Source of the DNA: Wenxinia saemankumensis
GTDB lineage: Bacteria > Pseudomonadota > Alphaproteobacteria > Rhodobacterales > Rhodobacteraceae
DNA: 64,000 nucleotides
NCBI RefSeq assembly: GCF_900141735.1
Contig: NZ_FQYO01000001.1
Location: 1 to 64,000, forward strand
Reading direction: 5' to 3'
Positions 52,009 to 60,296 of the stretch are shown piece by piece. Made by a program: the position numbers and the translations under genes. Every line of letters starts with the position of its first letter. Position 1 is the stretch's first letter. The notes under the pieces were generated by a model. The model was not told the origin of the DNA, made no database searches, and worked only from the letters and a program-made list of their open reading frames with translations.

Positions 52009-53000
52009 CCGGTCCCGTCCTTCCTCCGGTCACGGTCGACGTGCTGATCTGCACATTCCGCAGACCGCAGGTCGCCGAAACGCTGCGTTCGGTCGACGCG
52101 CAGCGACTGCCGGCCGGCCTCGGCCTGCGGGTCGTCGTCATGGACAACGACGGAACGGGATCCGGCCGGGTGCCGGTGCTGACCGCGGCCCGGGACATGC
52201 AGATTCCCGTCCGCTACCTCCGGACCGGCGGAGGCAACATCTCGACCGCCCGCAACGCCCTTCTCGACGAGGCGCAAAGCGGATGGGTCGCGTTCCTGGA
52301 CGATGACGAGGTCGCATCGCCCCACTGGCTCTCCTCCCTCTGGCGCTGCGCGACGGCGACCGGCGCGGACGCCGTCTTCGGCCCCGTCCTTTCGGTCTAT
52401 CCGCCCGGGACGCCGGACTGGATCCGGCAGCTCGACCTTCATTCCAGCAGGCCGGTCCGGCGTGCCGGGGTGGTCGAGACCGGGATCGCCGGCAACGTCC
52501 TTCTCCGCTGCGACGATCCCCGCTGGAGCGGCGAGCGCTTCGACGTCGGGCGGGGCCGCACCGGCGGCGAGGATACCGAGTTCTTCTTTCGGCTCCACCG
52601 CCTCGGCGCGCGGTTCGAGATCGCCGACGACGCGGACGTGCACGAGCCCGTCTCTCCCGATCGGCTCGGCTTCCGCTGGCTGGCCCGCCGCCGCTACAGG
52701 ATGGGGCAGAGCTATGCGGCCCGGGCGAGCGGACGCGCCGAACGCCTGCGCCTCGGCGCCGGCGCGGCGGCCAAGGCGACGGCCTGCGGCGGGATGACCG
52801 GGCTCCACGCCCTGTCGCGCGCCCGGCGGGCGGCCTGGGCCCTGCGGGCGGCCCTGCATCTGGGTGTGGTGGCCGGGGCCCTGTCGCTGCCCCAGCGCGT
52901 GAGCTACGGAGGCGATGCGAGCGGGCAGGATCCGGACCCGGGGGCGACGACGCGGCCCCCTGCGCCTGCGAGGCGCGGGCGCGGTCCGGATCCGGGGTGA
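52005..53000 (+). CDS. exoM: Family 2 glycosyltransferase (ExoM-like)
   Basis: 331 residues from ATG 52005. VDVLICTFRRPQVAETLRSV, TGGGNISTARNALLDEA and FLDDDEVASPHWL match ExoM-type transferases; then GGEDTEFFFRLHRLGARF. Coupled to the ExoA-like gene (ATGA). Would add an early glucose to the repeat unit. Confidence 0.72.
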   Translation: MTGPVLPPVTVDVLICTFRRPQVAETLRSVDAQRLPAGLGLRVVVMDNDGTGSGRVPVLTAARDMQIPVRYLRTGGGNISTARNALLDEAQSGWVAFLDDDEVASPHWLSSLWRCATATGADAVFGPVLSVYPPGTPDWIRQLDLHSSRPVRRAGVVETGIAGNVLLRCDDPRWSGERFDVGRGRTGGEDTEFFFRLHRLGARFEIADDADVHEPVSPDRLGFRWLARRRYRMGQSYAARASGRAERLRLGAGAAAKATACGGMTGLHALSRARRAAWALRAALHLGVVAGALSLPQRVSYGGDASGQDPDPGATTRPPAPARRGRGPDPG

Positions 53001-53084
53001 TCGCGCGGCCGGGCCCGGGGGTTTCGCCGGCCGGAACGCTCCCGTCAGCCTGCGGAGCCGATCCCTTCGGCCGCCGCGATCCGG

Positions 53085-54263
53085 TCAGGCCCGCGCGAGG
53101 CACGGCGCAGCCCGGTCCGGCCTGCGCGAGGCAAGACGCAGCTCCGCCTCGAGCAGATCGAGCTGGCGCTGCGCATCGAACCCCGTCTCGATCGTCGCGC
53201 GCCCCCGACGGGCCATCAGGGCCAGTCCCTTGGGATCTGCCGCCACTCCGCGAAGCAGCGAAGCGAGCGCCCGGGGATCGCGTTCGGGCGCGAGAAGGCC
53301 CGAAACGCCGTTCTCCATCAGCTCCGGGATCCCGGAATGGTACGTGCTGACCGCGACCGCACCCGTGGCCATCGCTTCCATCAGGGACACGGGGATGCCC
53401 TCGGCATCGCCGTTCCCCGCGACGACGCTGGGCAACAGGAAGAGATGGCACCGGGTCAACAGGCGGTGCACCTCCCGATGGGGCAGGGGGCCGTGGAACG
53501 TGATGCGCCGCGACACCGACGATTCGCGGACCTGCATCCTCAGTCGGGCGGCCAGTTCCCCCCCGCCGACGATGTCGTAGGACCAGTCGAGATCGGGAAG
53601 TTCCTTCTGCAGGATGTCCAGTGCGGCGATGGCGTCGCCGATCCCCTTCTTCTCGGTCAGGCGACAGACCGACAGCAGCCGGAGCGGGCGCGCGGTCCAG
53701 TCACGCGCCGCGAACCGGAAGCGGGACAGATCGATGCCCATGTGGTTGACCCGCGTGCGTGCGCGGGGCGCGCCCGCCTCGACCAGCATCCCCCGGAACC
53801 GATCGTTGACCGGCAGATGTGCGGCACCCTCGCGGAACAGGGTGCCGTAGAGCGACAGGCCGCCGTCGTGGTGAACGGTCGCGACGTCGTGTCCGTGATA
53901 GATCGTCACGAGCGGCGGCAGACCGGGCCTGTGCGCGGCGAGGTCGGCGATCCGCGCGCCTTCGTATCCGAAATGCGCGAGCACGACGTCGAACTCCGAC
54001 AGGAAGGATCCGTCGAGCCTGTCAAGGGCCCGGCGGAAACGATGGCCGGCGCGGAGAGGCAGTCGCGACAGGAGCGGTCGCAGGCCCGAGAGCGGTCCCC
54101 AATGCGGCCTTCCGCAACCCGGGACGGTCACCCGGTTGCAGAGGACCTCCACCCTGTGCCCCCGCCGGCGCAGCCCCTCGACCTGATCGAGGACGAACGT
54201 CTCGGACAGCTTCGGGAACGCATCGACCACGACGCAGATCGACAATGGCCCGTCGCTACGCAC
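53085..54263 (-). CDS. Family 4 glycosyltransferase (ExoL/AmsK-like)
   Basis: 392 residues from GTG 54263, overlapping the upstream stop. GT-B fold: N-terminal VVVDAFPKLSETFVLDQVEGL, middle YHGHDVATVHHD, C-terminal LRLLSVCRLTEKKGIGDAIAAL and the donor-binding EGIPVSLMEAMATGAVAVST. Such enzymes retain anomeric configuration. Part of the minus-strand transferase block 53085-59779. Confidence 0.85.
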   Translation of the reverse strand: MRSDGPLSICVVVDAFPKLSETFVLDQVEGLRRRGHRVEVLCNRVTVPGCGRPHWGPLSGLRPLLSRLPLRAGHRFRRALDRLDGSFLSEFDVVLAHFGYEGARIADLAAHRPGLPPLVTIYHGHDVATVHHDGGLSLYGTLFREGAAHLPVNDRFRGMLVEAGAPRARTRVNHMGIDLSRFRFAARDWTARPLRLLSVCRLTEKKGIGDAIAALDILQKELPDLDWSYDIVGGGELAARLRMQVRESSVSRRITFHGPLPHREVHRLLTRCHLFLLPSVVAGNGDAEGIPVSLMEAMATGAVAVSTYHSGIPELMENGVSGLLAPERDPRALASLLRGVAADPKGLALMARRGRATIETGFDAQRQLDLLEAELRLASRRPDRAAPCLARA

Positions 54264-56163
54264 CCGGATGCACGCGCGCGGAACGCAGCCGCCCCCAGAA
54301 CTGGCCCAGGCGCCGCGACAGACCGGCCCGGATCGGACGCGGCAGGACCGACAGGGCCAGGAGGACGTAGGCCGCCGGATGGGCGGGCCGGTCCCGCGCG
54401 GCCTTCGCCAGCAGCCAGCGCCCGGCGCGGGCATCGCCGTCGTCCCAGTCGAGGTGCCGCCGTGCGCTGTCCATCTGGTAGCGCCAGCGCATCCCAAGGC
54501 GCGCCGCCTCGATCCCGTGTCGGCTGACGAAGAGATCGCGCGCGGCCATGTTCGCCGCGAAGTTGCGGGACCGCCGCTCGCCCGTCTCCGCCTGTCCCGG
54601 TCCGTCATCGTAGATCATCAGGGGCTCCGGAAGGACGTCGAAGTCGTAGAAGCGTCCGATCCGCGCCCAGTAGTCATGGTCCTCGTTCGCGGGAAGCGTC
54701 TCGTCGAACCCGCCGACCGCGTCAGCCACCTCGCGCCGGATCATCACCGAAGAGGTCCCGAAATGGACGACGTTCCCCGCCAGGATCTCGGGGAGGACGT
54801 CGCCGCGGAGCGAGGGCGACCAGGTCTCGCCGCTGGTTCGGAGCCGCAACCCGGTATGGCACAGTCCGACCCGCGACGGGCGCCGGCCCATCAGCGCGAC
54901 CTGTCGGGCGGTCTTTTCCGGCATCCACTCGTCATCGGAATCGAGAAAGGCCAGAAGGGCGCCCCGTGCCTCGGACAGCCCGCGATTGCGCGCCGCCGCG
55001 ACGCCGCGATTGCCGGCGAGGCGGATGTAGCGCAGGCGCGGATCGTCGAACCCGGCGACCGTCTCGTCCGTCCCGTCGGTCGAGCCGTCGTCGATCACCA
55101 GCAGCTCGAGACGGGGGTAGGTCTGGTCCAGCACCGACCTGATGGCGGTCCGGACGGGTCCCGCGCGCTGGAAGGTCGGAAGGATGACGCTGACCAGCGG
55201 GTCCGGCTGGTCGCCCGGTTCCCGGTCGGGAACGGGGGCCGCCGGTCCGATCGGAATACGGGAACGTTCGCGCCGCCGCCCGGCCGCGCGGGCGGCCGTC
55301 CGGTGCAGCCGGCGCGCCCTCCCGAAGCCCCCGTTCCGCGACACTCCCCGGCCGGCGGCTTCGGCAGTTCCCGGATCGACCCCGGCACTCTCCTGCGCGA
55401 TGGACGCGAAACCTTCCGCAAGGGCGGCGCGATAGCGGCCCAACTTGTCCTCGCCGGCCAGACGCCCTTCGATGCCCTCCAGGACCGACAGGCGGGCGGC
55501 GAGGCCCCGCGGCGTGCGGGACATCCCGCTGAGCGAGACGGCGTCCCCCGGCAGGCGGCGATAATAGGCGAGTCCCTCCCGGCTGCGGACGAGCGGCGTG
55601 CCTGAGGCCAGCGCCCGCATCATCAGCTCGCCGTCCTGGTTGACGGCCAGCGCCTCGTTCCAGCCGCCCGTCAGCTCGAACGCGTCACGCGACCACAGGA
55701 CCGAGCAGGGCGGGTGGTACCAGCCGGTGATCCAGGCGGCGAGATCGTCCTGGTCGGGCCGCCGCGGCGGGGTGGAGGCAGGGGCCGGGATCCACGCCTC
55801 TCCCTCCTTCACGTAGCGGCGCCAGGGGCAGGCGGCGATGGCAGCGCGTCGCGGCGCGAGCGCCCGGGTCATGGCGGCGAGCGCCGACGGTCCGAGAAGA
55901 TCGTCGGCGTCGAGGAACATCAGGGCGTCGCCCGTGGCCTCTTCCGCGCCGAGGTTGCGGGCCGCGGGCGCGCCGCGCCGCGCGCATCGCACGAGGTGGA
56001 CCGCCGGGCCGAAGCCGGCCGCCACCTCGGCGCTGCCGTCCGTCGATCCGTTGTCGACGACGATCACCTCGGCCGGCGGAGATGTCTGGTTCAGCGCCGA
56101 TCGGATCGCCGGGGCGAGGTAGGGGCCCCCATCGCGCACCGGTATGATGACGGAGACACGCAT
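54256..56163 (-). CDS. Tandem two-domain family 2 glycosyltransferase
   Basis: 635 residues with two GT-A domains. Domain 1 (about 1-230): VSVIIPVRDGGPYLAPAI, VIVVDNGSTDGS, FLDADDLLG. Domain 2 (about 320-560): VSVILPTFQRAGPVRTAI, LLVIDDGSTDGTDETV, FLDSDDEWMP, with ANEDHDYWARI. Both DxD motifs look intact, so it may transfer two successive sugars or polymerise a disaccharide. An Arg-rich linker joins them. Confidence 0.85.
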   Translation of the reverse strand: MRVSVIIPVRDGGPYLAPAIRSALNQTSPPAEVIVVDNGSTDGSAEVAAGFGPAVHLVRCARRGAPAARNLGAEEATGDALMFLDADDLLGPSALAAMTRALAPRRAAIAACPWRRYVKEGEAWIPAPASTPPRRPDQDDLAAWITGWYHPPCSVLWSRDAFELTGGWNEALAVNQDGELMMRALASGTPLVRSREGLAYYRRLPGDAVSLSGMSRTPRGLAARLSVLEGIEGRLAGEDKLGRYRAALAEGFASIAQESAGVDPGTAEAAGRGVSRNGGFGRARRLHRTAARAAGRRRERSRIPIGPAAPVPDREPGDQPDPLVSVILPTFQRAGPVRTAIRSVLDQTYPRLELLVIDDGSTDGTDETVAGFDDPRLRYIRLAGNRGVAAARNRGLSEARGALLAFLDSDDEWMPEKTARQVALMGRRPSRVGLCHTGLRLRTSGETWSPSLRGDVLPEILAGNVVHFGTSSVMIRREVADAVGGFDETLPANEDHDYWARIGRFYDFDVLPEPLMIYDDGPGQAETGERRSRNFAANMAARDLFVSRHGIEAARLGMRWRYQMDSARRHLDWDDGDARAGRWLLAKAARDRPAHPAAYVLLALSVLPRPIRAGLSRRLGQFWGRLRSARVHPGA

Positions 56164-56166
56164 GGA

Positions 56167-57426
56167 TCAGCCTTCCGCGCGGGCTTCGCGGGCCAGGGCC
56201 GCCTCGATCCCCTCGAGAGTGTCCTTCAGGGTCGCGGGGTCGACGTGAAGGTCGCGCTCGAGCGGTGGCCCGCTCCCCCGGCTTCGCGCCGGCACCAGAT
56301 GGTAGCGATGCCCCATCGCCGCCGACAGCGCGTAGAAATTGGGATTCGGAAAGTCGGGAGAGGCGATCTCGGCCACGTGGGTTCCCTCGCGGCAGAACAT
56401 GACATTGGTCAGGCCCGCCCCGTGCGGGGCCAGGACGACCCGGGCCTGCCTCATCAGCGCGACCTGATCGCGGAATCCCAGATCCTCGAGCGCGACCGTC
56501 TCGAAGCCGTATCGGTCGAGCAGTTCGCCGATCTCGGCCTCGTTCCGCAACCGGCGGAATCGCGCCCGCGCACGGGTGATGAAGATGCGGCGGAACGGCT
56601 GCGATGCATCCGCCGGCGCGATCGCGTCCCGGACAGGCCGCAGCAGTTCCGGCCGGAACCGGTCGGTGACGAGAAGGGTCAGCTCGTCGACGTCGAGGGG
56701 GCGGGACGGATCGTGGCGCGGCAGCGGGTCGGGGTCGATCCCCAGGAGCCGGATCGATGCGTCCTGCGCCGGGGTCAGGTCCTGCGGCAGCAGGACCCCC
56801 TCGAGCCGGCCGGTCTCGCGCAGCAGCTGCAGCTTGGGAAGGTGCGCCGTCAGCCAGTGCGAATGGTTGTCGCAGACCCTCTCGAGGATCCAGGTCGCCC
56901 GGCGCAGCCGCACGGGTTCGGTGCGGTCCGCGATCGCCTGGCGAAGGACTTCGGCATGGCCGTTGCGGAACTTCACCTCCCGGGTGTCGAGGGCGCGGCG
57001 CCCCGCGCCGAGAATCGCCGGATAGAATTCGCCCCGCGGATTCCTGTAGGACACGATGCGGGCGTCGGGCAGGGTGACGATCAGGGTCGGACCGCTCGTC
57101 CGGCTGGGCACATCCCGCATCGAATAGCCCCACCAGTGCCGGGTATCGGGCAGCCGGTTCCGCTCCGCGACCGTGACCGGCAGCGGGTTGCTGGCACGGG
57201 CGGTGTCGTGGATCGTCTCGACGGCCCCGCCGGCCGCCTGTCTCCGTCGCGCATAGGCGGCAGGATCCTCGGCCACGACATGGCGGTAGCCGAACCATCC
57301 GGGCGGCGCCCCGATGTCCACTGCGGTCCCGATGGCGCGTCGCGCCGCCTTGCGGGCGGCCAGGTCGAGACCCCGCACGGCGGCCCGACCTCGTTCGGTG
57401 GGTGTGCCGATCGCACGGAACATCAT
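56167..57426 (-). CDS. Family 61 glycosyltransferase (DUF563)
   Basis: 419 residues. GT61 signatures: VCDNHSHWLTAHLPKL, IFITRARARFRRLRNE and APHGAGLTNVMFCREGTHVAEI. The DUF563/GT61 family adds xylose-, arabinose- or hexose-type branches and is frequent in capsule/EPS loci. Sits 3 bp from the tandem GT2 gene. Confidence 0.85.
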   Translation of the reverse strand: MMFRAIGTPTERGRAAVRGLDLAARKAARRAIGTAVDIGAPPGWFGYRHVVAEDPAAYARRRQAAGGAVETIHDTARASNPLPVTVAERNRLPDTRHWWGYSMRDVPSRTSGPTLIVTLPDARIVSYRNPRGEFYPAILGAGRRALDTREVKFRNGHAEVLRQAIADRTEPVRLRRATWILERVCDNHSHWLTAHLPKLQLLRETGRLEGVLLPQDLTPAQDASIRLLGIDPDPLPRHDPSRPLDVDELTLLVTDRFRPELLRPVRDAIAPADASQPFRRIFITRARARFRRLRNEAEIGELLDRYGFETVALEDLGFRDQVALMRQARVVLAPHGAGLTNVMFCREGTHVAEIASPDFPNPNFYALSAAMGHRYHLVPARSRGSGPPLERDLHVDPATLKDTLEGIEAALAREARAEG

Positions 57427-58571
57427 GGTGCCCCCTCTCCTGGTACCGCTGCCGTCGGAAAGCCGTCCGAAACCGGACCGGGCCCCCGTTGTTCCCGGCC
57501 GCCGCGTCGATGGGCGGCCACCGCGGCCTCAAGGACGGCCGCGACCGCGTCCATCTGCACCGTTCGGTCCAGCGCCGGCCGCGCGGCGTGCCGCTCCGCC
57601 GCGGCCGAAAGGGAGCCATAGCGGGCGGCGTCGTCCCAGATCGCTCTCAGCGCCGCCACCCAGACGTCCGGCGGGGCGTCGGGATCGACGAGGAGGCCGC
57701 CGGGGCCGACGGCCTCCGGCAGGCCGCCGCACCGGGACGCGAGGACCGGGATGCCGCTGAACTGGGCCTCCGCCGCGACGCGGCCGAACGCCTCCTGCCA
57801 GAGACTCGGCACGAGCAGGATCGCCGTCCGGCCGTAGACGTCGCGCATGTCGTTCGTCCTCGGCACCAGCGTCACGTTCGGCAGGCCCGCCAGGGCCGCG
57901 TCCCGCCGCTCGTGCTCGGCGGGGTCCAGACCCCAGCCGTCGACGAACAGGAACGGGATGTCCGGGCAGGCGCGCGCGATCCCGATCGCGGTGTGGAGTC
58001 CCTTCAGCGGATGGGGATTGATGAAGGTCACGACCTGCCGGCTGGTCCGCGTGCGATAGGCCTCCGGCCGGAAGGTCGGGTGGATCACGGTCGCCGCGAG
58101 GCCGTGGTTTCGGGCATACCAGTCGGCGGTGAAGGCGGAATTGGCGATGGTATGGACGGGGCCGAGCTCCGACGCATCGCCTCCGAAATCCTCCGCTTCC
58201 ACGTTCCTGAGGTAGAGGACGACCGGGACCCCGGCCGCCAGGAAACCGCGGGCCAGCGGCACCGGTTGCCCCGACTGCACGAGCGCCACGTCGGGCGCTT
58301 CGCGGGCGACCAGCTCGGCCACGGCTCCGGGCGGAAACCAGCCGCGATGGACCGGGTAGCCGAGCCGGTCGTCGCGGACCAGTTGCCCGCCTCCCAGCTT
58401 CAGCCGCACCCGTCCCGACATCCCCGTCCAGCCCGCCCCCGTGAGCCCGGCGAGGATCGACACGCGATGGCCCCGGATCCCAAGATCGGTGGCGAGGTCG
58501 TGCGTGCTGCGCTGCGCGCCGCCGACGATCTGAGGCAGGTACGGATGGGCGCTTGCGAGAACGATCCTCAT
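57423..58571 (-). CDS. Family 4 glycosyltransferase
   Basis: 382 residues from ATG 58571, which overlaps the preceding stop. N-terminal MRIVLASAHPYLPQIVGGAQ, then HPTFRPEAYRTR, TFINPHPLKGLHTAI, VDGWGLDP, and donor site LVPSLWQEAFGRVAAEAQFSGIPVLAS. Ends with a Pro/Gly-rich tail overlapping the GT61 start. Confidence 0.85.
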   Translation of the reverse strand: MRIVLASAHPYLPQIVGGAQRSTHDLATDLGIRGHRVSILAGLTGAGWTGMSGRVRLKLGGGQLVRDDRLGYPVHRGWFPPGAVAELVAREAPDVALVQSGQPVPLARGFLAAGVPVVLYLRNVEAEDFGGDASELGPVHTIANSAFTADWYARNHGLAATVIHPTFRPEAYRTRTSRQVVTFINPHPLKGLHTAIGIARACPDIPFLFVDGWGLDPAEHERRDAALAGLPNVTLVPRTNDMRDVYGRTAILLVPSLWQEAFGRVAAEAQFSGIPVLASRCGGLPEAVGPGGLLVDPDAPPDVWVAALRAIWDDAARYGSLSAAAERHAARPALDRTVQMDAVAAVLEAAVAAHRRGGREQRGPGPVSDGFPTAAVPGEGAP

Positions 58572-59779
58572 GCCGGGCCACCCGGCCGGGGGCGCGGCTT
58601 CGGCGGACGATCCGGGCCGGATCGCCCGGAAACGGCGCGCACCAGCGCCGCCGACTCGTCCGGAGAGCTGGTCCACAGGTGCCGGGGCGCCGAGGTCAGA
58701 TCCGCGACGAGCCTGCCGTAGCGCTCCGGCGACAGCCCGGCGAAGACCGCCTCCAGCCGGTCGCCCTCGACATCGGGCAGGACGAGCCCGACATCGTTCC
58801 GGTCGAGGAACCGGCCCGTCTCGGTGCCCGCCAGCGCGATCGGGATCGTGGCGTGATGCCCGCTCTCGTAGAGCCGGTTCGGCAGCAGCCAGGCCGAGTT
58901 GTGCCCCTCCTCGTAGAAGTCGATGCACCACGCGAAATGGACCCCGCCATAGAGATCGGCGAGGTCGCGAGAGCCGTCATAGGGGCCGCCGAACGTCATG
59001 AACGGGCTGGCCGCGAGGCGCGCGTCGAAATCGGGAAAGACGGCGGGCGACGGCCGCCCGCGAAGCACGACCTCGACCCGGCCGTTCATGCCGCGCGCGA
59101 GGTCGGCCAGGAGGTCGAAGGACCGGCGGCAGCGAAGGTTCCCGAACCAGCCGATCCTGAAGGGCGGCCCCGGCTCGGTCGGCGGCGTCGGCGGCGCCGG
59201 CGGCCGGCCCGGCCGGAGCGCGACCTTGTTCTCGACGACGAGTGCAGGGGCCGCACACAGCCCGCCGAGGTGACGGACGACGAAGGCCGGGGCGCTGGTC
59301 AGGACGAGGTCCGCATGGCGCGCGAGCGAACGCTCGAGCGACTGCAGCGCGCGACCCGCCACCGACCGCGTCGTCAGGAGCCGATGGAGGTCGAGGCACT
59401 CGTAGACGATGCGGGGAGACCTGCCGCCCTTTCGGCCGATACGCCGCGCCACGGGCACGGCGATGGCGAGCATCTCGAGATTGCGGGCGACCAGCACCTC
59501 CGCGCCCATCAGCCGTCGGGCCAGGACATGCACCGTGGATAGCCGCGCCAGGACGACGGACGCGGCGCGCGCGATCAGCCGCGCATCCCGTGTCGTCCCC
59601 AGCACGAGGGGCCCCTCGGGCAGATCGGGACAGGGCGGTGGACGTCGCCCTTCGCGGACGAAGCCGACAAGCGCGACCGTCGCTCCGCCCTCCCGGAACA
59701 TCGCGACGCGCCGCCCCACGGCCTGGTCCGACAGGTCATGCACCAAATATCCGATCCTCACGGAATCGTCCGGATCCAT
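58568..59779 (-). CDS. GT-B fold glycosyltransferase (family 4-like)
   Basis: 403 residues from ATG 59779 (MDPDDSVRIGYLVHDL); a GTG at 59809 would add ten residues. N-terminal RIGYLVHDLSDQAVGRRVAML-like start, ECLDLHRLLTTRSVAGRAL, IGWFGNLRCRRSFDLL and C-terminal WLLPNRLYESGHHATIPIAL. Resembles ExoL/ succinoglycan-type transferases. First gene of the minus-strand transferase operon. Confidence 0.75.
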   Translation of the reverse strand: MDPDDSVRIGYLVHDLSDQAVGRRVAMFREGGATVALVGFVREGRRPPPCPDLPEGPLVLGTTRDARLIARAASVVLARLSTVHVLARRLMGAEVLVARNLEMLAIAVPVARRIGRKGGRSPRIVYECLDLHRLLTTRSVAGRALQSLERSLARHADLVLTSAPAFVVRHLGGLCAAPALVVENKVALRPGRPPAPPTPPTEPGPPFRIGWFGNLRCRRSFDLLADLARGMNGRVEVVLRGRPSPAVFPDFDARLAASPFMTFGGPYDGSRDLADLYGGVHFAWCIDFYEEGHNSAWLLPNRLYESGHHATIPIALAGTETGRFLDRNDVGLVLPDVEGDRLEAVFAGLSPERYGRLVADLTSAPRHLWTSSPDESAALVRAVSGRSGPDRPPKPRPRPGGPA

Positions 59780-60296
59780 TCGATTTGTCCCAGCGCCCGG
59801 TTCCGGCACCGGCTGCCTTCGGCCGACGCCTCGCCCGGAACCGGAACCCGGCGCAGATGTTCCCGTCCCCGATCGCGAGCGCCCGCCTTACCGGGGCTGC
59901 GCGCGCCGGGATCGTCCGAAACGGGGCGAAGACCTGACAGGCGATGCCGGATCGCGGGAGCCCGCGCAGCCCGGGGGGGGGGGGGGGCGACGATCCGCCA
60001 ATTGCAGCCAGGCCGGGATGCCGCCGGTCGCGCAAGGCAGGACTGTCGCCCGGGGCGGAATGCGCTGCTGCCGGGCAGGGGGCGGCGGCGGCGGCGCCGG
60101 CCGTGACTGCCTGGCAATGATCCGGCCGCACCCGGCCGGCGCTGCGGCTCGGCTCGGCTGGGCCGGCCAGCCGCCGCCTCGGACCGCGAAGGCGGCCGCC
60201 CGCCTAGTGATCGCCACAATGGCGCCGGTTTCGCGACAGCCTCGCATGATGTCTACTGTACCGGCCTGACTGGGGCGTTCAGCGCGAGAGGCGAGA
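59780..60296. other. Intergenic region with a poly-G tract
   Basis: About 515 bp between the divergent transferase operon and the histidine kinase gene, no gene supported. Contains a run of 15 G (59973-59987). Promoters for both directions must lie here but none is clear. Confidence 0.5.
59973..59987. repeat. 15-G homopolymer
   Basis: An uninterrupted run of 15 G in the divergent intergenic region, about 195 bp upstream of the transferase operon start and 310 bp upstream of the histidine kinase. Such tracts are prone to slippage. Confidence 0.85.

Noticed and set aside
59409-60269. Plus-strand open frame across the poly-G region as a phase-variable gene
   Set aside because: Composition is Arg/Pro/Ala-rich without motifs and it is mostly antisense to a real transferase gene; only the tract itself is of interest.
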